NCBI RefSeq assembly: GCF_000482385.1 | Contig: NZ_KI519396.1 | Span: 79,740-143,739 of the forward strand | DNA length: 64,000 nucleotides | Direction: 5' to 3' | Source: Nocardia sp. CNY236 | Lineage (GTDB): Bacteria > Actinomycetota > Actinomycetes > Mycobacteriales > Mycobacteriaceae | In this document: in pieces, positions 34,139 through 42,324 of the stretch | Layout: the number at the start of each line of letters is the position of its first letter | Position numbering within the stretch: the first letter of the stretch is position 1 | Notes under the pieces: model-generated | Told to the model about the DNA's origin: nothing | Databases searched by the model: none | Seen by the model: only the letters and a program-made list of their open reading frames with translations | Program-made: the position numbers and the translations under genes

Positions 34139-34903
34139 ATGCGACGCCTACACGATCGAGTTGCTGTCGTCACCGGCGGTGGCAGCGGCATCGGCCTGGC
34201 CACCGTCCGCCGTTTCGCGGCGGAGGGAGCGACGGTGGTCGTCGCGGACATCGATGCCGAGACCGGCGCCGCAGCCGCCGCAGCGGTCGGGGGCCGATAC
34301 GTTCCGGTGGACGTTACCGACGAGGCGCAGGTCGAATCGCTGTTCCAGACCGTGGTCGACGCCTACGGCGGGTTGGACATCGCGTTCAACAATGCCGGTA
34401 TCTCCCCGCCGGAGGACGATTCCATCCTGCTCACCGACATCGACGCCTGGCGCCGTGTCCAGGAGGTCAATCTGACCTCGGTCTACCTGTGCAGCAAATT
34501 CGCCATCCGGCATATGCTCGAGCGTGGCACGGGCTCGGTGATCAATACCGCGTCGTTCGTGGCGGTGATGGGCGCGGCGAGCTCGCAGATCTCCTACACC
34601 GCCTCCAAGGGCGGGGTGCTGGCGATGAGCCGCGAACTCGGAGTGCAGTTCGCCCGCAATGGTATTCGGGTCAATGCGTTGTGTCCGGGACCGGTGAACA
34701 CACCGCTGCTTCGTGACCTCTTCGCCGCGAACCCCGAGCAGGCCGCTCGCCGCCTGGTGCATGTTCCACTGGGGCGCTTCGCCGAGCCGGAGGAGATCGC
34801 CGCTGCGGTTGCCTTCCTGGCCAGCGACGACGCCTCGTTCATCACCGCTTCGCAATTCCTCGTCGATGGCGGTATCGCAGGTGCGTACGTCACGCCGCTG
34901 TAG
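34139..34903 (+). CDS. Short-chain dehydrogenase/reductase
   Basis: The 254-residue protein is a classical SDR: TGGGSGIGLATVRRFAAEGA binds NAD(P), followed by NNAGIS, the catalytic Ser in INTASFVAVMGAA, YTASK (Tyr and Lys), and GPVNTPLLRDLF. An Asp after the second strand (VVVADIDAE) points to NAD preference. It begins 27 bases after aldC with a GAGGAGG ribosome site. The glnA4-aldC-SDR order matches the M. tuberculosis Rv2857c-Rv2860c cluster except that the gamma-glutamyl-hydrolase (Rv2859c type) is missing here. Confidence 0.85.
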   Translation: MRRLHDRVAVVTGGGSGIGLATVRRFAAEGATVVVADIDAETGAAAAAAVGGRYVPVDVTDEAQVESLFQTVVDAYGGLDIAFNNAGISPPEDDSILLTDIDAWRRVQEVNLTSVYLCSKFAIRHMLERGTGSVINTASFVAVMGAASSQISYTASKGGVLAMSRELGVQFARNGIRVNALCPGPVNTPLLRDLFAANPEQAARRLVHVPLGRFAEPEEIAAAVAFLASDDASFITASQFLVDGGIAGAYVTPL

Positions 34904-35075
34904 GCGCGTCCACCGCACAGCACCTGGTCGGGCGAGCCACAGTGGATCCTGCCAGGTGCCTGATATTTGCTAAATGCCACACTGAACAGTGCCTCGTGTC
35001 GGATCGACCGTCGGATTCGACACCCGGCGGGTGCAACGCGTCGAGGTCTGCAGTCCGACTGGAGAGGACGTGCAC

Positions 35076-36425
35076 GTGAGCGACCAGGCATCGCAAAGTT
35101 TCCCACTGCGGCGGTCCGTGGCGGCTTCCGCCCTGGGCAATGCCACCGAATGGTTCGACTACGGGGTCTATGCCGCCACCGCGAGCTATCTCACCGCGGC
35201 CTTCTTCCCTGGTGAGCTGGGCACGCTCGGCACCATGCTCGGCTTCGCCGTGTCGTTCGTACTGCGACCGCTCGGGGGAATGGTGTGGGGACCGCTCGGA
35301 GACCGAGTGGGGCGCAAGGCGGTGTTGGCCGCCACGATCGTGCTCATGTCCGCTGCGACCGGCGCGATCGGCCTGCTCCCGACCCATGCGACCGCCGGCG
35401 TGCTCGCCCCTGTTCTCTTGATCGCGCTTCGGATGGTGCAGGGATTTTCGACCGGCGGTGAGTATGGCGGCGCCGCGACGTATCTGGCCGAGTGCGCGCC
35501 CGACCGGGACCGCGGGTTCGTCGGTAGCTTTCTGGAATTCGGTACGGTGGCCGGTTTCGTCGGCGGTTCCGCGACCGTTCTGGCCTGCCAACTCACTCTC
35601 GGTTCGGACGCGATGTACGACTGGGGTTGGCGCCTGCCGTTCCTGGTCGCCGTTCCGCTCGGCGCGACCGGCTGGTATCTGCGGGCGAAACTCGACGAGA
35701 GCCCCGTGTTCGGTGAGATGGACCAGCAGGACCATCCACCGAGCGGCATGCGAACAGTGGTGACCACTTACCGTCGTGAGGTCCTGACACTTGCGGGGCT
35801 GGTCGTCGCGCTCAATGTGGTGAACTACACCCTGCTGACCTACCAACCCACGTATCTGCAGAACACGATCGGTATGACCGAATCGGCCGCCACCACGATG
35901 ATGCTGGTCGGGCAACTGGTCATGATGCTGGTTCTGCCGCTGTTCGGTCGGTTGTCGGACCGGGTGGGGCGTCGACCGATGTGGCTGGTGTCACTGGTGG
36001 GGCTCGCCCTGCTGGCCGTGCCGATGTACGCGCTGATGGGTCGGGGCGCCGCGTGGGCTGCTGTGGGCTTCGTCGTGTTGGGGCTGTTCTACGTGGCGCA
36101 GCTGTCGACCATCAGCTCCACCTTCCCCGCTATCTTCCCGACCCATGTCCGCTATACGGGCTTCGCGCTCGGCTACAACGTCTCTACCGCCGTCTTCGGC
36201 GGCACTGCCCCGCTGGTCAACGAGGCCACGATCGAGGCGACCGGCTGGGTGCTGTTCCCTGCCTTCTATATGGTCGGCGCCTGCCTGATCGGCTTGATCG
36301 CTTGGTATTTCCTGCGCGAAACTGTCGGCACATCGCTCGGTGGTACCGCAGTTCCGGATGCGGGGGAGATGGTCGGTGCACGCCGCGCCCGGGATCGAGG
36401 GCGCGCCTGTCGCGCATCCGGATGA
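35076..36425 (+). CDS. MHS-family MFS transporter
   Basis: The 449-residue protein has twelve predicted membrane helices and the MHS (ProP/KgtP-like) hallmarks: ALGNATEWFDYGVYAATASY at the N-terminus, GPLGDRVGRKAVL after helix 2, and FSTGGEYGGAATYLAECAP. MHS members are proton symporters for carboxylates, betaines and amino acids. Of two GTG starts six bases apart, the second has GGAGAGG at a good distance. It follows the amine-catabolic genes on the same strand after about 170 bases and could supply their substrate; specificity cannot be read. Confidence 0.85.
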   Translation: MSDQASQSFPLRRSVAASALGNATEWFDYGVYAATASYLTAAFFPGELGTLGTMLGFAVSFVLRPLGGMVWGPLGDRVGRKAVLAATIVLMSAATGAIGLLPTHATAGVLAPVLLIALRMVQGFSTGGEYGGAATYLAECAPDRDRGFVGSFLEFGTVAGFVGGSATVLACQLTLGSDAMYDWGWRLPFLVAVPLGATGWYLRAKLDESPVFGEMDQQDHPPSGMRTVVTTYRREVLTLAGLVVALNVVNYTLLTYQPTYLQNTIGMTESAATTMMLVGQLVMMLVLPLFGRLSDRVGRRPMWLVSLVGLALLAVPMYALMGRGAAWAAVGFVVLGLFYVAQLSTISSTFPAIFPTHVRYTGFALGYNVSTAVFGGTAPLVNEATIEATGWVLFPAFYMVGACLIGLIAWYFLRETVGTSLGGTAVPDAGEMVGARRARDRGRACRASG

Positions 36426-36444
36426 CCCGCCCGACCGGTCGAGG

Positions 36445-37014
36445 TCAATCGAAATGGATGGTGGACAGCATCTTTCGGACGAGTATCTCCGGATCGGAAT
36501 CGGTGGCCAGTGCCGAATTGCGCAGGGCGCCCTCGCGCCACAGCGAGGCGAAGCCGTGGACGAGTGACCATGCGGCGAGCTCCGTTGCCCGTCTGCGTTG
36601 CCCGCTGTGTCCCGGCGTACGCGCGGAGACACCGGAACGCAGCGCCATTCCCGAACGTTCCCGCGCCGCCCGCAGCGTCGGGTCGTCGCCATCGAGGACG
36701 TCGCCTCGATACATCACGTCGAAGTGCCCGGGATGCTCGCGGGCGAAGCGCACATAGGTCACCGCAACCTCCCGGAAGTCGCCGGCGACGTGCTCGAGTC
36801 GGGTGGTCAGCAACTCGAAGCCCTCGATGGCCAGTGCGGTGAGCAGGCCGGCGCGATCGCCGAAATGGTGCGCGGGTGCCGCGTGTGAGACACCCGCTCG
36901 TCGCGCGAGGTTGCGCAGCGACAACGCGCCGATGCCGTCGGTGGCGATCTGCTCCGCGGCCGCGGTCAGAAGTACCGCACGCAGATCGCCGTGATGGTAG
37001 CCATCCTTCGCCAT
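36445..37014 (-). CDS. TetR-family regulator with WHG-type C-domain
   Basis: The 189-residue protein has the DNA-binding domain at residues 8-58 (GDLRAVLLTAAAEQIATDGI, LSLRNLARRAGVSHAAPAHH then FGDRAGLLTALA). The C-terminal part holds TELAAWSLVHGFASLW, typical of TetR proteins with the WHG domain. It is divergent from a DoxX-family gene, with a perfect palindrome between them that should be its operator. Confidence 0.87.
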   Translation of the reverse strand: MAKDGYHHGDLRAVLLTAAAEQIATDGIGALSLRNLARRAGVSHAAPAHHFGDRAGLLTALAIEGFELLTTRLEHVAGDFREVAVTYVRFAREHPGHFDVMYRGDVLDGDDPTLRAARERSGMALRSGVSARTPGHSGQRRRATELAAWSLVHGFASLWREGALRNSALATDSDPEILVRKMLSTIHFD

Positions 37015-37067
37015 GTGTCGATCATGGACGATTATCTAGACATTGACAAGTTGCACGCCTCCTTCTT

Positions 37068-37088
37068 AATCTTTCCAGTGGAAAGATT
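37068..37088. promoter_or_regulatory. Perfect palindrome, probable TetR operator
   Basis: Arms AATCTTTCC and GGAAAGATT are exact over 9 bases around AGT. The site lies 24 bases before the DoxX ATG and 53 bases upstream of the TetR start, in position to block both promoters. Confidence 0.75.
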
Positions 37089-37112
37089 GGGTTCCACAAT
37101 GAAGGAGATTCG

Positions 37113-37550
37113 ATGGCGCCGCTGATCGTCCTGGTCACGACTGCTGCGATTACCCGGCTCATCGGGTGGCTGGCCGGCGTCGACCCCCTCGATTCATGGG
37201 CGGGCGCGACCGCTGCCGGACTGGCCGCGATGTTCGTCGTCACGGCGAGCGCGCATTTCCTCCAGCCGCGCCGAGGTGCGCTGATCGCCATGGTGCCGGC
37301 TCGGCTGCCGAGCCCGTCGGCATTGGTCACGCTGACCGGTGTGCTGGAACTGGTCGGTGCGGTTGGTCTGCTCGTCCCCGCCACCGCTGCACTGGCCGCT
37401 GCCGGTCTGATCGCACTGTTGGTCGTGATGTTTCCGGCCAATATCCGGGCCGCTCGCGCTGGACGAGGAATCACGACCATGCCTCTGCCGCTACGGGCAG
37501 CGGTGCAAGGCGGTTTCATCCTGGCCTGCGTGGTCGTCCTCGTCGGCTGA
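37113..37550 (+). CDS. DoxX-family membrane protein
   Basis: The 145-residue protein has four membrane segments and DoxX-type features: FVVTASAHFLQPRRGALIAM then VPARLPSP, and LVTLTGVLELVGAVGLLVPA. DoxX-like proteins are linked to redox and membrane-stress responses; the precise role is unknown. AAGGAG lies seven bases before the ATG. As the likely target of the divergent TetR regulator it may be induced by a small toxic molecule. Confidence 0.82.
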   Translation: MAPLIVLVTTAAITRLIGWLAGVDPLDSWAGATAAGLAAMFVVTASAHFLQPRRGALIAMVPARLPSPSALVTLTGVLELVGAVGLLVPATAALAAAGLIALLVVMFPANIRAARAGRGITTMPLPLRAAVQGGFILACVVVLVG

Positions 37551-37612
37551 GCGGGAAGTTGCCACGCCGCAGCGACTCGGACACATCACCGGTTCGAACT
37601 ACTGCACACAGC

Positions 37613-38014
37613 TCAGAGCAATGCCTGGGTCTGGGTCACCTTCGCAACCAGCGAGTCGGCGTCGTCGCGGATCGTGGTCTCGATCACGATCAACGAGCGT
37701 CCGACGTGTAGGGGCGTCGAGGACGCGGTGGCATGGCCGGAACGAACCGCGCGCAGAAAGTTCGTTTTCGACTCCACGGTGGTGGTGCCCTGCTTTCCCT
37801 CCGGCAGGTTGAGAAACGCACAGACCGCGCCGTTGGCGTCGGCCAGCGACATCAATACCCCACCGTGCATCACACCGCCGAGGGTGCACAGCGACTCGGC
37901 CCAGGCTATGCGGCTGCGCACCGACTTCGGCTCGTGCGCGAGGACCTCGATGCCCAACAGTTCGGTGAAGGGCATGGCATTACGGAAGAGTTCGGTGCCC
38001 GGTTCGTCGATCAT
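37613..38014 (-). CDS. PaaI-type hotdog thioesterase
   Basis: The 133-residue protein has the PaaI pattern: CTLGGVMHGGVLMSLADANG (the HGG motif and catalytic acidic residue) and TVESKTNFLRAVRSGHATAS. Such enzymes hydrolyse acyl-CoA thioesters. The start at MIDEPGTELF has AGGATCG upstream; an in-frame ATG 17 codons earlier lacks a ribosome site. It is divergent from the mycolic-acid methyltransferase gene, so a role in lipid metabolism is reasonable but not shown. Confidence 0.8.
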   Translation of the reverse strand: MIDEPGTELFRNAMPFTELLGIEVLAHEPKSVRSRIAWAESLCTLGGVMHGGVLMSLADANGAVCAFLNLPEGKQGTTTVESKTNFLRAVRSGHATASSTPLHVGRSLIVIETTIRDDADSLVAKVTQTQALL

Positions 38015-38212
38015 GGGGCGATCCTGACCGATCGTGCCCGTCGTGTCGATTACTTCGCACGTCATGGTCGGGTTCCGACCACGACGGGTGCCCGGTCACA
38101 TCGCGGCCGCGCGACACAAGCGTCGGGCATCGGTTCGGCATGCGTCGAGGCGTACGGTTACCGAGAAGGTGTTCGCGTGTCAGCTCGTAACCTCGATGAG
38201 CAGGAGAACGTG

Positions 38213-39070
38213 ATGACCGATTTGCAGCCGTTCTATCAGCAAGTTCAGGCACACTACGATCTGTCCAACGAGTTCTACGCATTGTTTCTGGACCCCTCGA
38301 TGACCTACAGCTGTGCCTACTTCGAGCGTCCGGACATGACGCTCGAACAAGCCCAGCGCGCCAAGATCGACTTGGCATTGAACAAACTGGACCTGTGGCC
38401 GGGAATGACCTTGCTCGATATCGGGTGCGGTTGGGGCGCAACGATGTTACGCGCCGCGACCGAATACGGGGCCAAAGTTGTGGGGCTCACTCTCAGCCGA
38501 AACCAATACGATTACGTCAAAGACCTGATCGATCGCGAGCACCTCACCGGCGTGGAGATCCGGCATCAGGGGTGGGAAGAGTTCGATGACGAAGCCGATC
38601 GGATCGTGAGCATCGGCGCGTTCGAACACTTTCGGCGCGAGCGTTATGAGGTGTTCTTCGACCAGTGCCACCGCATGTTGCCATCAGGCGGCCGGATGTT
38701 GCTGCACACCATCATCGGTTACACGCTCAAAGACATGCACCGGATGAACATTCCCGTCAACCGCGACGATGCGCTGTTTCACATCTTCGTCAAGCGGGAG
38801 ATCTTCCCGGGCGGACAACTGCCGCAGCCCGGGGAGGTGACGCGGCTGGCCGGGCGCGCTGGGCTGGGTACGGAGAAGATTCAGGAGCTCCAGCCGCACT
38901 ACGTGCGAACCCTCGAATGCTGGTCCGAGTCGCTGCAGGCACACCGAGACGAGGCGATCGCTCTGGCATCCGAGGAAGTCTACGAACGCTATCTGAAATA
39001 TTTGACCGGCGCCGCAGAGCAGTTCCGCGCCGGTCGGATCAATGTCATGCAGTTCACCATGGTGAAGTGA
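38213..39070 (+). CDS. Cyclopropane mycolic acid synthase-family methyltransferase
   Basis: The 285-residue protein matches the mycobacterial CmaA/MmaA/PcaA family: VQAHYDLSNEFYALFLDPSM then TYSCAYFE, the SAM-binding MTLLDIGCGWGATMLRAATE, SIGAFEHFRRERYEVFFDQC with the bicarbonate-site Glu, and HIFVKREIFPGGQLPQP. These enzymes methylate or cyclopropanate double bonds in mycolic or related fatty acyl chains. It is close to the M. tuberculosis length of about 287. AGGAGA precedes the ATG; a much longer upstream frame is spurious. It is strong evidence for a mycolate-producing host. Confidence 0.88.
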   Translation: MTDLQPFYQQVQAHYDLSNEFYALFLDPSMTYSCAYFERPDMTLEQAQRAKIDLALNKLDLWPGMTLLDIGCGWGATMLRAATEYGAKVVGLTLSRNQYDYVKDLIDREHLTGVEIRHQGWEEFDDEADRIVSIGAFEHFRRERYEVFFDQCHRMLPSGGRMLLHTIIGYTLKDMHRMNIPVNRDDALFHIFVKREIFPGGQLPQPGEVTRLAGRAGLGTEKIQELQPHYVRTLECWSESLQAHRDEAIALASEEVYERYLKYLTGAAEQFRAGRINVMQFTMVK

Positions 39071-39116
39071 GCGTCCAAGGGGACTGGGATGCGGTGTCTG
39101 CGCGTGGTGCGACATG

Positions 39117-39156
39117 CCGGTGCCCGGCCCGCGCATGATGCGGGACCGGGCACCGG
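39117..39156. terminator. Strong hairpin between convergent genes
   Basis: An 11-base perfect stem (CCGGTGCCCGG with CCGGGCACCGG) continues into a second 5-base stem (CCCGC with GCGGG) with one unpaired A and a 7-base loop. It lies between the convergent methyltransferase and DUF8020-like genes and probably ends both transcripts, although no T-run follows. Confidence 0.65.
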
Positions 39157-39170
39157 ATTCGAGCCCCGTG

Positions 39171-39986
39171 TCAGTTGACTCGATCGAAGAACTGGAGGGC
39201 GCTGGCAATGCCCACCGGGCCACCGATCAGAACCATCCCGGCGGCGGCGCCCAGCGGTGCGCCGGCGGCGGCACCGGTCAAGCACAACCCGATCGGACCG
39301 GCGAAGAACGTGGGAATGGCCAACGGCGCACCGATGGTTGCACCCGCGACACACCCGAGTACACCGCCGGCGAGAGTGCCCAGCAGTGTGCCGACCGCTG
39401 TGCCCAGGCCGAACAGCGTAGCCGCCGAGCCCAGTGCGTCGTCGTACTCCGCAGAGTCGATCGCTTTCGCGTCGGCAGCGACGGCCTCGGCCTCGGTGCT
39501 GGCTTTGGTGGTGGAGCCGGCTTTGGCGCTGGAGCTGGTGGTAGCGCTGGCTTTGGTTCTGGAGCTGGCTTTGGTGTCGGCGTTGGTGATCGACGCGGCA
39601 TCCACCGGTTCCAGCATGGTCGCCGGCCGAGCTTCGGTCGGGTCGGTGCTGGGGGTGAACGCCGCGGTGTTGCCGTCGATCTCCGCGGCGATCGGCCATT
39701 CCATACCGTCTTTGAGGTACGTCAGCGGCATCGCCGCGACCAGTCGTCCTTCATCGTCGAGGACCTGGAATTGCGTCCCCTTGGTGGTCAGCGAACCCGC
39801 GTCGGTGTGCAAAATCACCGAATCGTCTTCGATATTCGCCCGGTAATGGATTCCGGGCTGCATGTCGGTCCGAGCGCTGCTGCCGGTGGCCGGGATATGG
39901 CCCGGTGCAGCAGAGGCGACGCCGCTTGTGATTCCGACAGCCGCGACGACGAGCAGAGAGGCCGCGGTGAGTTTTGTGGCTTTCAT
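39171..39986 (-). CDS. Exported DUF8020-like protein
   Basis: The 271-residue precursor has a signal peptide (LTAASLLVVAAVGITSGVAS then AAP). The mature part begins with a beta-rich domain (GIHYRANIEDDSVILHTDAG, KGTQFQVLDDEGRLVAAMPL) typical of Nocardia exported proteins annotated DUF8020. A low-complexity Ser/Thr/Lys/Ala linker of about 40 residues follows, then a glycine-zipper membrane region (LGTAVGTLLGTLAGGVLGCV and GAAAGAPLGAAAGMVLIGGP). The function is unknown; an envelope or pore-forming role is suggested only by the zipper. The linker is encoded by a degenerate short DNA repeat at about 39490-39600. Confidence 0.75.
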   Translation of the reverse strand: MKATKLTAASLLVVAAVGITSGVASAAPGHIPATGSSARTDMQPGIHYRANIEDDSVILHTDAGSLTTKGTQFQVLDDEGRLVAAMPLTYLKDGMEWPIAAEIDGNTAAFTPSTDPTEARPATMLEPVDAASITNADTKASSRTKASATTSSSAKAGSTTKASTEAEAVAADAKAIDSAEYDDALGSAATLFGLGTAVGTLLGTLAGGVLGCVAGATIGAPLAIPTFFAGPIGLCLTGAAAGAPLGAAAGMVLIGGPVGIASALQFFDRVN

Positions 39987-40384
39987 TGATCTCGAACACT
40001 TTCCTCAGCAGGAGCAACCTTTGAGATCCGAGGATCTGTCTCGGAGTGGCTCACCAGTGGAGCCATATAGCAGACTGCTGGCAATCTATTACGAGAGCGT
40101 AACGAACTCCCCAGTAAAAATATAAATTTGGCGTAATCGGCGTTAAGAAAGTATGAATTCGGACAATTGGTATACGGCTTTCGATCGTGTGAGTGGCGCG
40201 CGCCACGGAAATTCTGTCCGTGCGGTGAACGCGATGGAGTTCGTCGCACGGATCGGCGGTCGGCATCTGCCCGGTTCGGGTTTTTTCGGGAATTCGTCGG
40301 CCGCCGCGGGTGGGTCGAGGAGCCTATCGTCGCCCGACGACAGGCCATGTTGTCATTGGGCCGGTGCGCTGCGATATCCCGGGT
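39987..40384. other. Regulatory region between divergent genes
   Basis: This 398-base stretch separates the DUF8020-like gene from the sigma factor gene. It includes an unusually AT-rich segment at about 40070-40150 (for example AAAAATATAAATTT), which stands out in this genome and may hold the promoters. I see no gene and no convincing palindrome. Confidence 0.45.
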
Positions 40385-40957
40385 ATGACAGGTGCGCAAT
40401 CCACTCGCGTAATCCGCCGGTCGGCGCGGTGCGGCAGGCGATGCGCGCGGTTGTGCACCGACGATGGCCTCGGCGCTGTACTCACGGCCGACCGTGCCCT
40501 ACTGCAATGGCGTGCGGTCCGGGCGCTCGGTGACCGCGGGCTGGCCGAGCATGCGGTGCAGGAGACTTTTCTGCGCGCATGGCGCTCGTGTGGACAGTTC
40601 GACGCGGACAAGGGTGCGGTCCGCACGTGGCTACTGGCGATCGAGCGCAACGTTCTCATCGACATGCTGCGCGCCCGTGTTGCGCGACCGGGAGATTCCG
40701 GCTGGGACGACATCTGTGACGTCGCCGAGTCCCAGCACGCGTGCCCCGACTTCTCCGAAGGCCTGGTCGCCAGAGTGCTGGTAGCTCAGCTACTGGCAGT
40801 ACTCCCGGCGGCTCAGCGTGCAGCTGTGCGTGAGGTGATCCTGCACGACCGGGCCTATCGCGAGGTCGCCCACGATCTCGGCGTGCCGGTGGGCACTGTC
40901 AAGACCCGCGTGCATTACGCTCTGCAATCTCTGCGCAAACTTTCGCAGCGTACGTGA
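40385..40957 (+). CDS. ECF-type RNA polymerase sigma factor
   Basis: The 190-residue protein has region 2 (AEHAVQETFLRAWRSCGQFD, then GAVRTWLLAIERNVLIDMLR) and region 4 (AVLPAAQRAAVREVILHDRA then YREVAHDLGVPVGTVKTRVH). Region 4 has the standard helix-turn-helix for the -35 element. No anti-sigma factor gene lies next to it; the amidase gene downstream is not one. The start at ATG 40385 is the first that does not add spurious sequence, but the N-terminal 45 residues are Arg-rich and weakly conserved, so the true start may be later. Confidence 0.8.
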   Translation: MTGAQSTRVIRRSARCGRRCARLCTDDGLGAVLTADRALLQWRAVRALGDRGLAEHAVQETFLRAWRSCGQFDADKGAVRTWLLAIERNVLIDMLRARVARPGDSGWDDICDVAESQHACPDFSEGLVARVLVAQLLAVLPAAQRAAVREVILHDRAYREVAHDLGVPVGTVKTRVHYALQSLRKLSQRT

Positions 40958-41004
40958 CGGCATCCGGCCGTCAATGCGGGCACCATCGCGATACACCGAT
41001 TGCT

Positions 41005-41080
41005 CTGTCGAGACCAGCGGTGTCGAGCGGGCCGTTGTCGAGACGCACGGTCTCGAGACGAGCCGTCTCGGCACGAGTGT
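41005..41080. repeat. Short GTCGAGAC-type repeats
   Basis: GTCGAG and GTCTCGAGAC units recur about six times in 75 bases upstream of the amidase gene. On the minus strand they encode a pentapeptide-like run (ARLET VRLDN GPLDT AGLDR), but the frame is only 64 codons long and has no ribosome site, so I do not call a gene. The repeats could form several alternative hairpins in the amidase leader. Confidence 0.4.
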
Positions 41081-41155
41081 TGCCAACGTCAGCTACTGGA
41101 TTTGGTGTGACACGTGGGAAGGGAGGGGTGCTCCATTGCGGGGCGCCGACCGCAC

Positions 41156-42238
41156 ATGAAGCCAAGTATCGTCCAGGCCGGCATCCGCACCGCCGTCGCG
41201 GCTGCGGTCACGATGACCTTGTCCGGCGTGTTCGGTGCCACCGCGCCGGCGGCACCGAAAGTATTCGCCGCGTCGAACCAACTCGCCGGCAAGACCGTAT
41301 TCCTCGATCCCGGACATCAGGGGCCGAACCACTCCGAGGACCTGACCAGGCAGGTCGGTGATGGTCGGGGCGGTACCAAAGATTGCCAGACCACGGGGAT
41401 GACCACACTGAACGGTGTTCCCGAACACACCATCACCTGGAACGTCGCGCAGCTGGTCCGGGCTGCGCTGGAAGGGCTCGGTGCGCATGTCGTGCTGAGC
41501 CGCCAGGACGACTCGGGGTGGGGTGGCTGCATCGACGACCGCGCCCGGGCAGCGAGCCAGTCCCGTGCCGCTGTCGCGGTGAGCATCCACGCCGATGGTG
41601 CGCCTGCGCAGCATCGGGGGTTTCATCTGATCGTTCCGCAACTGCCCATCCCGAACACGATTATCGATCGGGCACAATCCGGGTCCGGACTCTCCGCTTC
41701 GAAATCGGTGCGTGACGCCTACCGGAACGCGGGCTTCGCACCTGCCGACTATGGTGGCGCCGTGGACGGGCTACAGACCCGCGCAGATATCGCCGGGCCG
41801 GCGTTGACCACCGTTCCTGTCGTCTTTCTCGAGATGGGCAACGGTGCGAATCCCGAGGACGCGGCGTTGCTGGAAACCCCGCAAGGCCAATTGAAGCACG
41901 CTATCGCGTTGACCACCGGACTCGTCGACTACTTGCTGGGGATCCCGGGAACGTCATCCGATCGGTCGACGGGACACGGCAGCGAGCAACCGATCCCACC
42001 GCCGCCGGGTGCAGCCCCGCCTGCCACGACTCCGGATGCGACGGTTCCGGCTCCGCCCGGGGCGCAGGATGCGCCGGACCTCGACGGGACACCGAGCATG
42101 CCGCTGGACCCTGGAACGGTCATGGAGTTGCTGCAGCCACTGGCGCAGCTGCTCGGCCTCGACACCGCCACCATCACCGCGGACCTGATCGACTTCGCCT
42201 ACAGCGTGGTAGCGATGTTGCTGGGCCCGGAGCGCTAG
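41156..42238 (+). CDS. N-acetylmuramoyl-L-alanine amidase (Amidase_3)
   Basis: The 360-residue precursor has a secretion signal (AAAVTMTLSGVFGATAPAAP) and a zinc amidase domain: KTVFLDPGHQGPN (first His), EHTITWNVAQLVRAALEGLG (Glu/His context), AVAVSIHADGAP (second His) and PVVFLEMGNGANPEDAALLE with the catalytic Glu. It resembles mycobacterial Rv3717 (Ami1), which cuts the stem peptide from muramic acid. A Pro-rich linker and a 50-residue C-terminal helical tail follow the domain. The ATG follows GGGAGGGG by a longer distance than usual. Confidence 0.85.
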   Translation: MKPSIVQAGIRTAVAAAVTMTLSGVFGATAPAAPKVFAASNQLAGKTVFLDPGHQGPNHSEDLTRQVGDGRGGTKDCQTTGMTTLNGVPEHTITWNVAQLVRAALEGLGAHVVLSRQDDSGWGGCIDDRARAASQSRAAVAVSIHADGAPAQHRGFHLIVPQLPIPNTIIDRAQSGSGLSASKSVRDAYRNAGFAPADYGGAVDGLQTRADIAGPALTTVPVVFLEMGNGANPEDAALLETPQGQLKHAIALTTGLVDYLLGIPGTSSDRSTGHGSEQPIPPPPGAAPPATTPDATVPAPPGAQDAPDLDGTPSMPLDPGTVMELLQPLAQLLGLDTATITADLIDFAYSVVAMLLGPER

Positions 42239-42324
42239 TCGGTACGCCGGACGTCATCGGGCGCCGAGGCGCGCCGGCGGCGTCCGGTCGCCGTGCCGGT
42301 GTGCGGGGCAGTAGGGTGGCCGGA

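Noticed and set aside
40971..41165. Pentapeptide-repeat protein on the minus strand
   Set aside because: Four five-residue units appear, but the frame has 64 codons and no ribosome site; the pattern comes from the GTCGAGAC DNA repeats.
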